Assembly (NCBI RefSeq): GCF_013149275.1
Contig: NZ_JABGNA010000004.1
Span: 409,902 to 473,901, forward strand
Length of the DNA: 64,000 bases
Reading direction: 5' to 3'
From: Mucilaginibacter sp. SG564
Lineage (GTDB): Bacteria > Bacteroidota > Bacteroidia > Sphingobacteriales > Sphingobacteriaceae
Positions within the stretch are counted from its first letter, which is position 1, and every line of letters starts with the position of its first letter. A program made the translations under genes and the position numbers. The notes beneath the pieces were generated by a model. That model had not been told where the DNA came from and ran no database searches. It was given only the letters and a program-made list of their open reading frames with translations. This document shows, piece by piece, positions 54,068 through 62,972 of this stretch.

Positions 54068-54286
54068 TCAATCTTCGCAATGCGAAATATGATTCATATT
54101 TAAAATGGCATCTACCTCCTGGAGAAAATGCTGATGTTCCATTTCTTCTACCTCGAGCTGCGTTAGGCCGCTGTACTTTGCTTTGTTTTGGTGCCTGCTT
54201 CTAACGATGATCACAATAGGTATACATACCTGTATGATCATAAAGGCTACCGTGATCTGGAACATATAAGTAACTAATGTATCCAT
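54068..54286 (-). CDS. small single-span membrane protein
   Basis: 72 aa. One hydrophobic segment (TYMFQITVAFMIIQVCIPIVIIV) is followed by a basic stretch (RSRHQNK) and an acidic, His-containing tail (EEMEHQHFLQEVDAILNMNH). It looks like a small membrane-anchored protein but has no recognisable family. Convergent with tRNA-Arg and its terminator. Confidence 0.5.
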   Translation of the reverse strand: MDTLVTYMFQITVAFMIIQVCIPIVIIVRSRHQNKAKYSGLTQLEVEEMEHQHFLQEVDAILNMNHISHCED

Positions 54287-54544
54287 AATAGTAAGACAAA
54301 TAAGGTATAAATTGGTGTTGTTAATTTAACGATTTTTACTCGGTTTTAGATACGTATTCGCTATTTTTTCTACTTTCTTAACCATTTAAAGCGTTTTTAA
54401 CATTTTGTACAATAAAACGCCTTTACAGCTTTAAAGCTTATATTTTTAGCCCCATTTATTGTTAATCTATTTACTTGTTTATTAGCCGGCCAGTATCGTT
54501 TTAACCATTTTTAACGTAAGGGCTATTATAATTTTTTAATAATG

Positions 54545-54575
54545 CTTGCCTAACCAAAAGCCTTCCTTATATTTG
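54545..54575 (+). promoter_or_regulatory. promoter of the MATE gene
   Basis: TATATTTG at 54568-54575 matches the -7 box, with CTTG at 54545-54548 at about the -33 position, a spacing that fits Bacteroidota promoters. It predicts a start near 54581 and a leader of about 60 bases. The rest of the 356-base gap (54287-54642) is AT-rich with no other feature. Confidence 0.65.
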
Positions 54576-54642
54576 TAACCAAAAGGTTTCATATTAATGG
54601 TTAAACATCTATTCCTTTTTATTCCATATAACCAATACTCCT

Positions 54643-56073
54643 ATGTTAGAGACAGTTCAACCCAAACCCAAAAGTAAAGTATCTTCTTTTTTCTCTGTTT
54701 TAAAGCAATCACTTAAAGGCGCCGAAGTTGACCTCACCTCCATCAGCATTAAAAGAGCCATTATCCTGTTAGCCATTCCCATGATGCTGGAAATGGCCAT
54801 GGAATCTGTATTCGCGTTGGTCGATCTGTATTTTGTGGGGCATTTGAAAAACAGCAGCCTTGCCATTCAAACGGTTGGTTTAACAGAATCGGTATTAACC
54901 GTTATATATTCCCTGGCTATAGGTTTGAGCATGGCGGCTACAGCTGTAGTGGCCCGGCGTATCGGTGAAAAAAATCCCGAGGCGGCTTCAAAGGCCGGGA
55001 TGCAAACCATTATCATCGCCGTAATTATTAACCTTACCATCAGCATTATAGGGTTAACACACGCCCGGGATATCCTGCTGATCATGGGTGCCTCTGCCGA
55101 AACTGCCGATCATGGAACCAACTTTGTTCGGATTATGATGGGTGGTAGTATCATTATTGTGATGCTATTCCTGATCAACGGTATTTTCAGAGGGGCCGGT
55201 AATGCCGCCGTAGCAATGCGCAGTTTATTGATAGCCAACATAGCAAACTGTTTCTTATGCCCACTTTTTATCCGGGGGCTGGGCCCTATCCCGGCATTTG
55301 GCTTAACCGGTGCCGCCATCGCTACTACTATTGGCAGAGGGCTGGGCGTTAGTTACCAGGTTTACAATTTATTCAACGGAAAAAACATCCTGAAGATACG
55401 CTTAAGCTATTTTGTGCCCGACTGGCAGCAGATCAAAGCCATCATCAAAATTGCCGCGCCGGGTATTTTCCAATTTGTGATAGCCAGTTGCAGCTGGATA
55501 TTCCTGGCCGAACTGGTGGCTACCACCGGCGGCGAAGCTGGCTCAGCGGGCTATCAAACGTCCCTGCGGTTAATGATGTTCTTCCTGTTACCTGCCTGGG
55601 GGCTAAGCAACGCCGCCGCAACCCTGGTTGGGCAAAATCTGGGCGCAGGCCAGGTTGACAGGGCTGAAAAATCGGTATTTCAAACCATTAAATATACTAT
55701 GGTGTTTCTGGGTGTTGTAAGTATATTATTTTTAACCTGCGGCCACTTGTTCGCCTCATTTTTCACTAACGATGCAGCTGTTATAAAAGTAGCTTCACGC
55801 TCCCTGCAAATTTTAAGCGGAGGCTTTATTATTTATGGTATGGGTATGATTTTCACCAGCGCCTTTAATGGTGCCGGCGATACTTGGACACCTACCAAGA
55901 TCAACCTATTTACCTTTTGGGTGTTCCAGATACCATTTGCTTACTTACTGGCCAAGTATTTTGAAATGGGACCAACAGGCGTGTTTGTTTCCATCCCTGT
56001 TGCCGAAGTTGGGCTTACCTTAGGGGCCTACATTCTGTTTAAACGCGGCAGGTGGAAAAAGATCAAGGTTTAA
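54643..56073 (+). CDS. MATE family efflux transporter
   Basis: 476 aa with twelve hydrophobic segments in two similar halves after a 35-residue cytoplasmic N-terminus. The signature region includes MLEMAMESVFALVDLYFVGHL and SNAAATLVGQNLGAGQ, and the second half ends with FGAGMIFTSAFNGAGDT-type motif (here YGMGMIFTSAFNGAGDT). It exports cationic drugs or metabolites using Na+ or H+. Confidence 0.94.
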   Translation: MLETVQPKPKSKVSSFFSVLKQSLKGAEVDLTSISIKRAIILLAIPMMLEMAMESVFALVDLYFVGHLKNSSLAIQTVGLTESVLTVIYSLAIGLSMAATAVVARRIGEKNPEAASKAGMQTIIIAVIINLTISIIGLTHARDILLIMGASAETADHGTNFVRIMMGGSIIIVMLFLINGIFRGAGNAAVAMRSLLIANIANCFLCPLFIRGLGPIPAFGLTGAAIATTIGRGLGVSYQVYNLFNGKNILKIRLSYFVPDWQQIKAIIKIAAPGIFQFVIASCSWIFLAELVATTGGEAGSAGYQTSLRLMMFFLLPAWGLSNAAATLVGQNLGAGQVDRAEKSVFQTIKYTMVFLGVVSILFLTCGHLFASFFTNDAAVIKVASRSLQILSGGFIIYGMGMIFTSAFNGAGDTWTPTKINLFTFWVFQIPFAYLLAKYFEMGPTGVFVSIPVAEVGLTLGAYILFKRGRWKKIKV

Positions 56074-56083
56074 TAGGTTCATA

Positions 56084-56105
56084 GTCGATGGTCGATAGAC
56101 CATGG
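56084..56105. repeat. dispersed repeat, copy 1
   Basis: The 22 bases 56084-56105 are identical to 57874-57895 (core tcgatggtcgatagaccat). They lie just after the MATE stop codon. A partly complementary stretch (ccatgggccatcaactatgg) lies near 56217-56236. Confidence 0.7.
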
Positions 56106-56145
56106 GATAGTAACGTCTGTAAGATAGAAACATAAAGATCAAAAG

Positions 56146-56197
56146 AAAAAGTCCGAAAATTTGGAGGGTTACACTCGCCAAATCTTCGGACTTTTTT
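56146..56197 (+). terminator. terminator after the MATE gene
   Basis: Long stem aaaaagtccga / tcggactttttt extended inward by aaatttgg/ccaaatct, with loop agggttacactcg and a terminal T-run. Confidence 0.85.
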
Positions 56198-56256
56198 ACT
56201 TGCAGATTTTCAGACTCCATGGGCCATCAACTATGGTCTATGGGCTTTCTGACTTC

Positions 56257-56712
56257 TTAAGGCACTTTTACTGCCTGACGGGCAAGCAATTGCCATTGTC
56301 CTTTATTTTTAATCCATACCAACAGTATACCAAGCTTCACCGTACTAGGGCCTTTTCCTTTATCATTGGTGGCTGCGCTAAGTATATGGCGCACAGTAGC
56401 GGTATTACCTACTACTTTTACTTGCTGCTCGGTCAAATCGATAGATACAAAATCAGATGCTCCGGTAGCAATATCACTTATAAATTCTTTTTTAGTTTGC
56501 AGTTTACCGCTTGAGTGACCGTAGGTTAATTCGGCGGATGTCAATTTATCCAACGTAACGGTATCGGCATCAACCATGGCTTTACGTAATTGCTCAGTGG
56601 CTTGTGTTACCTCGCTTATCAGTTTGGCATTTTGAGCAAAAGGTTTATCCATGTGTAGTAGGAAAACTGCCCCGAAACAAAGCAGGGCCTTGAATAAAAA
56701 AGATCTTTTCAT
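56257..56712 (-). CDS. NTF2-like (SnoaL/DUF4440) exported protein
   Basis: 151 aa started at MKRSFLFKALL (ATG 56712), a signal peptide ending at FAQ. The cystatin/NTF2-like fold is seen in LISEVTQATEQLRKAMVDADTVTLDKL, YGHSSGKLQTKKEF and GTRQV-like VKVVGNTATVRHILSA, ending in LLVWIKNKGQWQLLARQAV. No active site is clear. Probably binds a small ligand. It follows ychF on the same strand at 36 bases. Confidence 0.88.
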   Translation of the reverse strand: MKRSFLFKALLCFGAVFLLHMDKPFAQNAKLISEVTQATEQLRKAMVDADTVTLDKLTSAELTYGHSSGKLQTKKEFISDIATGASDFVSIDLTEQQVKVVGNTATVRHILSAATNDKGKGPSTVKLGILLVWIKNKGQWQLLARQAVKVP

Positions 56713-56748
56713 AAGGATTTTCAAATTAGGTTTTTAACAAATATACTG

Positions 56749-57852
56749 TTAAACGTTAAATCTGAAGTGCATAATATCACCGTCCTGTACAATATAGGTT
56801 TTGCCCTCAATACCCAATTTACCGTTTTCTTTTATAGCGGCTTCCGATCCGTTGAATTTTACAAAATCGTCATACTTGATCACCTCGGCGCGAATAAATC
56901 CTTTCTCAAAATCGGTATGGATAACGCCTGCGGCTTGCGGCGCTGTAAAGCCCTGGGTAATTGTCCAGGCACGTACTTCCTGCACGCCCGCGGTAAAATA
57001 AGTAGCCAGATCAAGCAATTTATAGGCCGCTTTGATCAGTTTATTTACACCCGATTCTGTCAACCCCAGATCGTCCAGGAACATCTGGCGTTCTTCAAAA
57101 GTTTCCAGTTGCGCAATTTCCGACTCAATCTGTGCCGATATCACCAATACCTCGGCATTCTCTTCCTTAACTGCAGCCTTTACCTTTTCTACATAGACAT
57201 TGCCTGTGTTTACCGAGCCTTCGTCAACATTACAAACATACATCACCGGTTTGGCGGTAAGTAGCCACAGATCGGCAACGTATTCTTTATCCTCTTCGGC
57301 AACAGGAGCAGTACGGGCCGATTTACCCGCCAGCATATGCTCTTTGTAAACGGTTAAAACATCAAAGGTTTTTTTGGCTTCTTTGTCGCCGCCGGTTTTA
57401 GCCATTTTCTCCACTTTCTGGATCTTTTTCTCTATCGATTCCAGATCCTTCAGTTGTAATTCGGTATCAATGATCTCTTTGTCGCGTATCGGATCAACAG
57501 AGCCGTCGACATGTATCACATTATCGTTGTCAAAGCAACGCAGTACATGTATAATAGCATTGGTGGCACGTATATTACCCAAAAACTGGTTTCCTAAACC
57601 TTCGCCTTTGCTGGCGCCTTTTACTAAACCGGCTATATCAACAATTTCAATAACATTGGGTACAATACTTTTGGGTTGTACTATATCAACAAGTTTGGTT
57701 AAACGCTCATCCGGTACCGTAATTACGCCTACGTTTGGCTCAATAGTACAGAACGGAAAGTTAGCCGCCTGCGCTTTGGCGTTTGATAAGCAATTAAAAA
57801 GTGTTGATTTACCCACATTTGGTAAACCCACTATTCCACATTGTAAACCCAT
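56749..57852 (-). CDS. ychF: YchF/OLA1-family ATPase
   Basis: 367 aa. Obg-related G domain: G1 GLPNVGKST at residues 8-16, DIAGLVKGASKGEGLGNQFL as G3, and the NxxE-type G4 motif (CNVDE) that favours ATP over GTP in this family. The C-terminal TGS-like domain has FTAGVQEVRAWTI and the final GDIMHFRFNV. Ribosome-associated. Confidence 0.96.
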   Translation of the reverse strand: MGLQCGIVGLPNVGKSTLFNCLSNAKAQAANFPFCTIEPNVGVITVPDERLTKLVDIVQPKSIVPNVIEIVDIAGLVKGASKGEGLGNQFLGNIRATNAIIHVLRCFDNDNVIHVDGSVDPIRDKEIIDTELQLKDLESIEKKIQKVEKMAKTGGDKEAKKTFDVLTVYKEHMLAGKSARTAPVAEEDKEYVADLWLLTAKPVMYVCNVDEGSVNTGNVYVEKVKAAVKEENAEVLVISAQIESEIAQLETFEERQMFLDDLGLTESGVNKLIKAAYKLLDLATYFTAGVQEVRAWTITQGFTAPQAAGVIHTDFEKGFIRAEVIKYDDFVKFNGSEAAIKENGKLGIEGKTYIVQDGDIMHFRFNV

Positions 57853-57873
57853 TTTTTAGATATTAATTCTTTT

Positions 57874-57918
57874 GTCGATGGTCGATAGACCATGGTCAAT
57901 GGACTATCGACCATCGAC
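57874..57918. repeat. dispersed hairpin repeat, copy 2
   Basis: Perfect 15-bp inverted repeat (gtcgatggtcgatag 57874-57888; ctatcgaccatcgac 57904-57918). Its left 22 bases equal 56084-56105. It lies upstream of ychF and well before mgtE. Confidence 0.75.
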
Positions 57919-58053
57919 TATTATCTACCGATAAAATTCGCGCAAAGATAACACAAAAATTTGCCTATAATTTGAAAAAATAAACGACTTTTGCCAACGT
58001 CAAAATAAGGCGAAACAGATTAATAACAACATGTAAACAACAGGGGGACACTT

Positions 58054-59424
58054 ATGAACGAAATGGTTGAACAAATAGAATTGTTGCTGGAGCAGGAAAA
58101 CAATAAACAATTGAAGGAATATTTGAACAACCTAAATATATCGGACGTCGAGGAACTCATAGGTGAACTACCCGAGCATGGCCCCAGGTTTATTGAAACC
58201 CTTTCGCTTAACCGCGCAGTTAACGTTTTCCGGATATTGGACTCACCTACGCAGGAGCGTATCATCAAAAAACTATCCGGACAAAAAGTTGCTGATCTGA
58301 TCAATGCCCTGCCTCCTGATGACCGTACCGCCCTTTTTAGCGAATTGCATGGCGATGCCGTTAAAACACTCATCCTGCACCTCTCGCCTGATGACCGCAA
58401 AGAAGCTTTATCCTTATTAGGTTACGAAGAAGAAAGCGTTGGGCGTTTGATGACCCCCGATTATATTGCCGTTAAGAAAAACTGGGATGTTACCCGGGTA
58501 CTATCACACATACGCCGTTACGGTAAAAACTCCGAAACTATTGATGTGATTTATGTGATAGATGAAAACGGGGTACTGCTCGACGACATCAGGATACGGG
58601 AAATATTATTGGTTAAACCCGAAACCAAGGTAAGCGACCTGATGGACGGGCGCCTGATATCCCTCAGCGCCAGTGATCCGCAGGAAGAAGCCATCAATAT
58701 ATTCAGGATGAATAACCGCGTGGCGCTGCCTGTGGTTGACAATGAAAATATATTATTGGGTATTGTAACTGTCGACGATATTTTGTGGATAGCCAACGAA
58801 GAGTATACCGAGGATATCCAGAAAATTGGTGGTACCGAAGCATTAGATGAACCTTACCTGGACATTAACCTGTTCCTGCTGGTAAAAAAGCGGGTTGGCT
58901 GGCTGATAATTTTATTCCTGGGCGAAATGCTGACTGCAACCGCCATGGGATTTTTTGAAAAATCAATTGAAAAAGCTGTTGTACTGGCCCTGTTTATCCC
59001 GCTCATTATATCAAGCGGTGGTAACAGCGGTTCGCAGGCATCTACCTTAATTATACAAGCCATGGCTCTGGGCGAAGTTACCGTTGCCGATTGGTGGCGC
59101 GTAATGCGCCGGGAACTGGTATCGGGCCTTATGCTGGGCGCTACACTGGGTATTATAGGCTTTATGCGTATTTACATCTGGACGATGTTTTCGCCCATTT
59201 ACGGTCCGCATTGGATATTGGTAGGCCTAACTGTAGGCTGCGCACTGGTTGGTGTGGTACTGTGGGGATCACTGGCCGGCTCCATGCTGCCGTTGGTTCT
59301 GAAAAGATTGGGCGCTGACCCTGCCACATCCTCTGCCCCATTTGTAGCCACCCTGGTTGACGTTACCGGCCTCATCATTTACTTTACCATCGCCGTGATG
59401 ATCATGAAGGGTGTGATGCTATAA
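58054..59424 (+). CDS. mgtE: magnesium transporter MgtE
   Basis: 456 aa: N-domain of helical repeats (about 1-130), two CBS domains (about 135-255), a plug helix and five membrane helices. Magnesium-pore residues are in PLIISSGGNSGSQASTLI and in the final helices. Dimeric Mg2+ channel gated by cytoplasmic Mg2+ at the N and CBS domains. Confidence 0.95.
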   Translation: MNEMVEQIELLLEQENNKQLKEYLNNLNISDVEELIGELPEHGPRFIETLSLNRAVNVFRILDSPTQERIIKKLSGQKVADLINALPPDDRTALFSELHGDAVKTLILHLSPDDRKEALSLLGYEEESVGRLMTPDYIAVKKNWDVTRVLSHIRRYGKNSETIDVIYVIDENGVLLDDIRIREILLVKPETKVSDLMDGRLISLSASDPQEEAINIFRMNNRVALPVVDNENILLGIVTVDDILWIANEEYTEDIQKIGGTEALDEPYLDINLFLLVKKRVGWLIILFLGEMLTATAMGFFEKSIEKAVVLALFIPLIISSGGNSGSQASTLIIQAMALGEVTVADWWRVMRRELVSGLMLGATLGIIGFMRIYIWTMFSPIYGPHWILVGLTVGCALVGVVLWGSLAGSMLPLVLKRLGADPATSSAPFVATLVDVTGLIIYFTIAVMIMKGVML

Positions 59425-59443
59425 TAGCTGATTAATTATTCTC

Positions 59444-59475
59444 CGCAGTCGCTCGGCTGGAGCCGAGCGACTGCG
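59444..59475 (+). terminator. hairpin terminator after mgtE
   Basis: Perfect 15-bp stem (cgcagtcgctcggct / agccgagcgactgcg) with a two-base loop; no strong T-run follows, so it may also act as a barrier to exonuclease. Confidence 0.7.
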
Positions 59476-59501
59476 TGAATTTTATATTTATATCAAAAGG
59501 C

Positions 59502-59601
59502 TGTCATCCTGAGGAACGAGGAACTGTTTCTTGAACGTAGTGAAAAATCTATTATTGAACTTTGCATAGTTTAGAATAGCCCCTTCGTTTCTCAGGATGA
59601 C
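59502..59601. repeat. dispersed hairpin repeat
   Basis: tgtcatcctgaggaacgagg (59502-59521) and ccttcgtttctcaggatgac (59582-59601) are imperfectly complementary around 60 bases containing a secondary arm. It has the form of a common dispersed intergenic element, with the ggatgac end typical of such repeats. Confidence 0.7.
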
Positions 59602-59657
59602 AAATCAACAAAATTTATCAGCGCAATCAACGTAATCCCCCTCACCAAATCAGCGGT

Positions 59658-61298
59658 TTAATTCATATACGAGTTCACATTGCTATAATCAATATTGGTT
59701 ACATTACTATAATCGGGCACAAAGCTATCCTCGTTGCTGATAGCCATATCCAGTTCAAAGCTTGATGGATAAGGTGTATTGAGCAGGCTGCCTTTAGGGA
59801 TGTAAGGGAACAATTCGCCGTACGTTTGTATTTGGCTATGGTTGATGCGGCGATAAATGAACATGCGGTGCAGGTCGCAAGGTTTTACCAGGCCTGCCGC
59901 ACCTATCATTTGTATTGCACTACTAACCGTTTGGTTATGAAAATTGGCCACACGCACCTTTTTATCGTCAACCACCAAACCGCGCATCAGGCTTTTATCC
60001 TGCGTGGCTACACCGGTTGGGCAAGTGTTCATATTACATTCCAGCGCTTGTATGCAGCCCAGGGCAAACATCATTCCGCGGGCACTGTTACACATATCGG
60101 CACCAAGGGCAAAATTCTTCACCAGATCGAACCCGGTAGCCACCTTACCTGAAGCAATGATCTTGATATATTTTTTTATGTCGAAACCGGTCAGCGCATC
60201 GTAAATAAAGGCCAGGGCCTCGCGCAGGGGCATACCAACGGAGTTAGAGAATTCCAGCGGAGCGGCGCCTGTGCCGCCTTCGCCCCCATCCACGGTAATA
60301 AAATCGGGATAGATGCCTGTTTTCACCATGGCTTTACATATCGCCAGGAACTCACTCTTATGCCCCACGCACAATTTAAAGCCGATAGGTTTACCACCCG
60401 ATAGCTCACGTAGTTTTTTGACAAACTGGGTTAAGCCAATAGGGTCATTAAAAGCAGTATGGTAAGGCGGCGATACTACATCCTGCCCCATTTCCACCAG
60501 CCTGATCCTGGCAATTTCGGGGGTAACTTTAGCTGCAGGCAGTATCCCGCCATGACCGGGTTTGGCTCCCTGCGACAGTTTGATCTCGATCATTTTTACC
60601 TGCGGCAACACAGCGCGCTGGGCAAAGGCATCATAATCAATAGTACCATCCGGATGGCGACAGCTGAAATAGCCGGTACCAATTTGCCAGATAATATCAC
60701 CGCCGGGTTTAAGGTGATAATCGCTCAAACCACCCTCGCCTGTATTATGGGCAAAGTTGCCCAACTTGGCGCCACCGTTCAGGGCCAGGATTGCGTTCTC
60801 GCTCAACGAACCAAAACTCATGGCCGATATATTATAAACACTGGCCATATAAGGCTGCTTACAATCGGGCCCACCTACCTTTACCCTTGGCGACAGATCA
60901 AGCTTGTGATGATCAATCGCCGCTATACTGTGATTAAGCCACTCGTAGCCATCTTCATACACATCCAGTTCGGTACCAAAGGGACGGGTATCATCAACCT
61001 TTTTGGCGCGCTGGTATATCACGCTGCGGTTTTGACGGTTAAAGGGTGTGCCATTGGTATCGCTCTCAATAAAGTATTGATATATTTTAGGGCGCAGATC
61101 TTCCATCAGGAAACGCAGGTGACCAAACACCGGGTAGTTGCGTACGATGCTGTGCTTTTTTTGGGCCAGGTCATAAAAGCCTATAGCATATATAGGTACC
61201 ATGATTACAAATGACCATGCTGCGGGTTTCCAAAGGATTGTCCACCCGATGAGCGCGGCGAATATGATAATGAACGAGGTAATGAAAAGCTTCTTCAT
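59658..61298 (-). CDS. FMN-dependent glutamate-synthase-like (GltB central domain) protein
   Basis: 546 aa. Two N-terminal hydrophobic helices (KLFITSFIIIFAALIGWTI; AAWSFVIMVPIYAIGF) precede the FMN-binding TIM barrel of glutamate synthase (YNISAMSFGSLSENAI, GEGGLSDYHLKPGGDIIWQIG, KPGHGGILPAAKV, DGGEGGTGAAPLEF). The Cys cluster ALGCIQALECNMNTCPTGVATQ is present. It has no GATase domain, so it uses ammonia or another donor, or another redox substrate. Confidence 0.9.
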   Translation of the reverse strand: MKKLFITSFIIIFAALIGWTILWKPAAWSFVIMVPIYAIGFYDLAQKKHSIVRNYPVFGHLRFLMEDLRPKIYQYFIESDTNGTPFNRQNRSVIYQRAKKVDDTRPFGTELDVYEDGYEWLNHSIAAIDHHKLDLSPRVKVGGPDCKQPYMASVYNISAMSFGSLSENAILALNGGAKLGNFAHNTGEGGLSDYHLKPGGDIIWQIGTGYFSCRHPDGTIDYDAFAQRAVLPQVKMIEIKLSQGAKPGHGGILPAAKVTPEIARIRLVEMGQDVVSPPYHTAFNDPIGLTQFVKKLRELSGGKPIGFKLCVGHKSEFLAICKAMVKTGIYPDFITVDGGEGGTGAAPLEFSNSVGMPLREALAFIYDALTGFDIKKYIKIIASGKVATGFDLVKNFALGADMCNSARGMMFALGCIQALECNMNTCPTGVATQDKSLMRGLVVDDKKVRVANFHNQTVSSAIQMIGAAGLVKPCDLHRMFIYRRINHSQIQTYGELFPYIPKGSLLNTPYPSSFELDMAISNEDSFVPDYSNVTNIDYSNVNSYMN

Positions 61299-61397
61299 AG
61301 ATAGATTATTTAATATAAAAATAACTGTTAAAGTTAAACATTAGCGCAATTGTATGGTTAAACTTGTACTTGATTGTCGGTGAATTGTAATGAAATA

Positions 61398-61436
61398 AAA
61401 ATACATGTTTAAACATGTATTTTATTATTATCTTTG
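61398..61436. promoter_or_regulatory. palindromic operator and -7 box of the YceI gene
   Basis: 61398-61423 is a perfect 26-bp palindrome centred on catgtttaaacatg. TATCTTTG at 61429-61436 is a TAnnTTTG match. The operator occupies the -12 to -40 region and would sterically control the promoter; the leader to ATG 61463 would be about 20 bases. Confidence 0.75.
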
Positions 61437-61462
61437 ACTCAACAAAACAAATAAAAAAAATC

Positions 61463-62005
61463 ATGGCAACAGAAACAGCAACAAAATGGGTTATCGACCC
61501 TATGCATTCAGAAGTACAATTTAAAGTAAAACACTTAGTTATATCAACCGTAAGCGGTTTTTTCAAAAGCTTTGGCGGTGAAGTAATTACCGAAGGAGAT
61601 GATTTTGACAATGCCGAAGTGGATTTTACGCTTGACATTGACAGTATTGATACCAACCAAACTCAACGTGACGAGCACTTAAAAGGCGGCGAATTTTTTG
61701 ACGCTGAAAAATATCCAAAAATCAGCTTCAAATCAACCTCATTAACTAAAACCGACGATGATGAGTACGAATTAAAAGGGGATTTGACCATAAAAAACGT
61801 AACCAAGCCAGTAACACTTAGCGCTGAATTTGGTGGCTCAGCTGCCGATTTTTATGGCAACACCAAAGCTGGTTTCGAAATCACCGGTAAAATAAACCGT
61901 AAAGAATTTGGTTTAACCTGGGATGGCGTAACCGAAGCAGGTTCGGTTGTGGTTGGTGAAGACATTAAATTACTGATCAACTTACAGTTAACCAAACAGG
62001 CTTAA
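61463..62005 (+). CDS. YceI family protein
   Basis: 180 aa lipocalin-like protein from ATG 61463 (MATETATKWV). DPMHSEVQFKVKHLVISTVSGFF, the NAEVDFTLDIDSIDTNQTQRDEHLK block, and FGLTWDGVTEAG are hallmarks. No signal peptide, so cytoplasmic here. The family binds isoprenoid-like ligands. It has its own palindromic operator. Confidence 0.95.
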   Translation: MATETATKWVIDPMHSEVQFKVKHLVISTVSGFFKSFGGEVITEGDDFDNAEVDFTLDIDSIDTNQTQRDEHLKGGEFFDAEKYPKISFKSTSLTKTDDDEYELKGDLTIKNVTKPVTLSAEFGGSAADFYGNTKAGFEITGKINRKEFGLTWDGVTEAGSVVVGEDIKLLINLQLTKQA

Positions 62006-62118
62006 TTGTTTTAATGCTGTTGCTGTGTTTTAACATTTAAAAGCCGGTGTTGTTGCCCAGGCGGCAACCCGGTTTATTGAAACACGCTGGCAGATTAAAA
62101 TATACTAATGATGATGAG

Positions 62119-62152
62119 AAAGTCACTTGCCAAAGGCAAGTGACTTTTTTTA
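62119..62152 (+). terminator. terminator after the YceI gene
   Basis: Perfect 13-bp stem aaagtcacttgcc / ggcaagtgacttt with loop aaa, followed by seven T. It is 114 bases after the stop; a weaker gttgcc/ggcaac hairpin lies nearer (about 62051-62066). Confidence 0.9.
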
Positions 62153-62248
62153 TTTGTTTATATCGTTGAAAAAAGTCTCTACGTACAATCCTTCAATAGG
62201 CTCTGGGTAACAGGCGCTTTTCCATGCGCATTAAAACTAACTTATAGG

Positions 62249-62256
62249 TATATTTG
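62249..62256 (+). promoter_or_regulatory. -7 box of the Sua5-type gene
   Basis: TATATTTG matches TAnnTTTG and lies 10 bases before ATG 62267, so the mRNA should have almost no leader. Confidence 0.6.
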
Positions 62257-62266
62257 TCTGTATATC

Positions 62267-62887
62267 ATGCTTATTAAAATATATCCCGAAAATCCAAACC
62301 CTAAAGCCATTGAACAGGTGGCTGAAGTATTACGCAAGGGCGGCCTCATTATTTACCCAACAGATACAGTTTACGGTTTGGGTTGTGATATCACCAATCA
62401 CAAAGCCATTGAGGCTATTTGCAAAATCAGGAACATCAAACCCGAAAAGGCTAATTTCTCGTTTATATGCTATGATTTGAGCCATATATCAGATTATATC
62501 AAACCTATTGATAATACCACCTTCAGGGTGCTGAAAAAAGCTTTGCCCGGGCCATTTACTTTTATATTCAATGCCAGCCACATGGTGCCCAAGCTATTGA
62601 GTTCCAACAAAAAAACGGTGGGTATCAGGGTGCCAGATAATGAGATTGCACGCGAAATTGTGAGGGTTTTGGGTAACCCTATTCTCTCTACCTCTATCAG
62701 GGATGATGACGATATTATAGAATACTCCACCGACCCGGAACTGATTCATGAAAAATATGAGGACCTTGTTGATATCGTGATCGATGGCGGTTACGGGGAT
62801 AACATCGCATCAACCGTAGTTGACTGTACCGAAGGCGATTTCGAGATCATCCGTGAAGGTAAAGGGGATCTGGAATTATATTTGTAG
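62267..62887 (+). CDS. L-threonylcarbamoyladenylate synthase (Sua5/YciO/YrdC)
   Basis: 206 aa. It makes threonylcarbamoyl-AMP for t6A tRNA modification. YrdC-fold motifs: LIIYPTDTVYGLGCDI near residue 30, KPEKANFSFICYDLSHISDY, and PGPFTFIF then VGIRVPDNEIAREIV. The protein is the short YrdC type without the Sua5 C-terminal domain; YciO is the closest alternative. Confidence 0.93.
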   Translation: MLIKIYPENPNPKAIEQVAEVLRKGGLIIYPTDTVYGLGCDITNHKAIEAICKIRNIKPEKANFSFICYDLSHISDYIKPIDNTTFRVLKKALPGPFTFIFNASHMVPKLLSSNKKTVGIRVPDNEIAREIVRVLGNPILSTSIRDDDDIIEYSTDPELIHEKYEDLVDIVIDGGYGDNIASTVVDCTEGDFEIIREGKGDLELYL

Positions 62888-62910
62888 TTTTTGGGGAACA
62901 AGGATTCTTA

Positions 62911-62969
62911 GATCAAGGATAAAAGCATGAAAAGAAAATCCTTACTATTTTATCCAAAAATCCTTGATC
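62911..62969. terminator. inverted repeat between convergent genes
   Basis: gatcaaggat (62911-62920) pairs perfectly with atccttgatc (62960-62969), and the adjacent aaaa/tttt runs extend it. It lies between the convergent Sua5-type and trpA genes and may terminate both. Confidence 0.6.
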
Positions 62970-62972
62970 ACT

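Noticed and set aside
53918..54103. Plus-strand open frame of about 61 codons
   Set aside because: It runs through tRNA-Arg and its terminator; the reading is fortuitous.
53837..54643. Integrated element at tRNA-Arg
   Set aside because: No integrase and no duplicated tRNA 3' end were seen downstream; ordinary genes follow.
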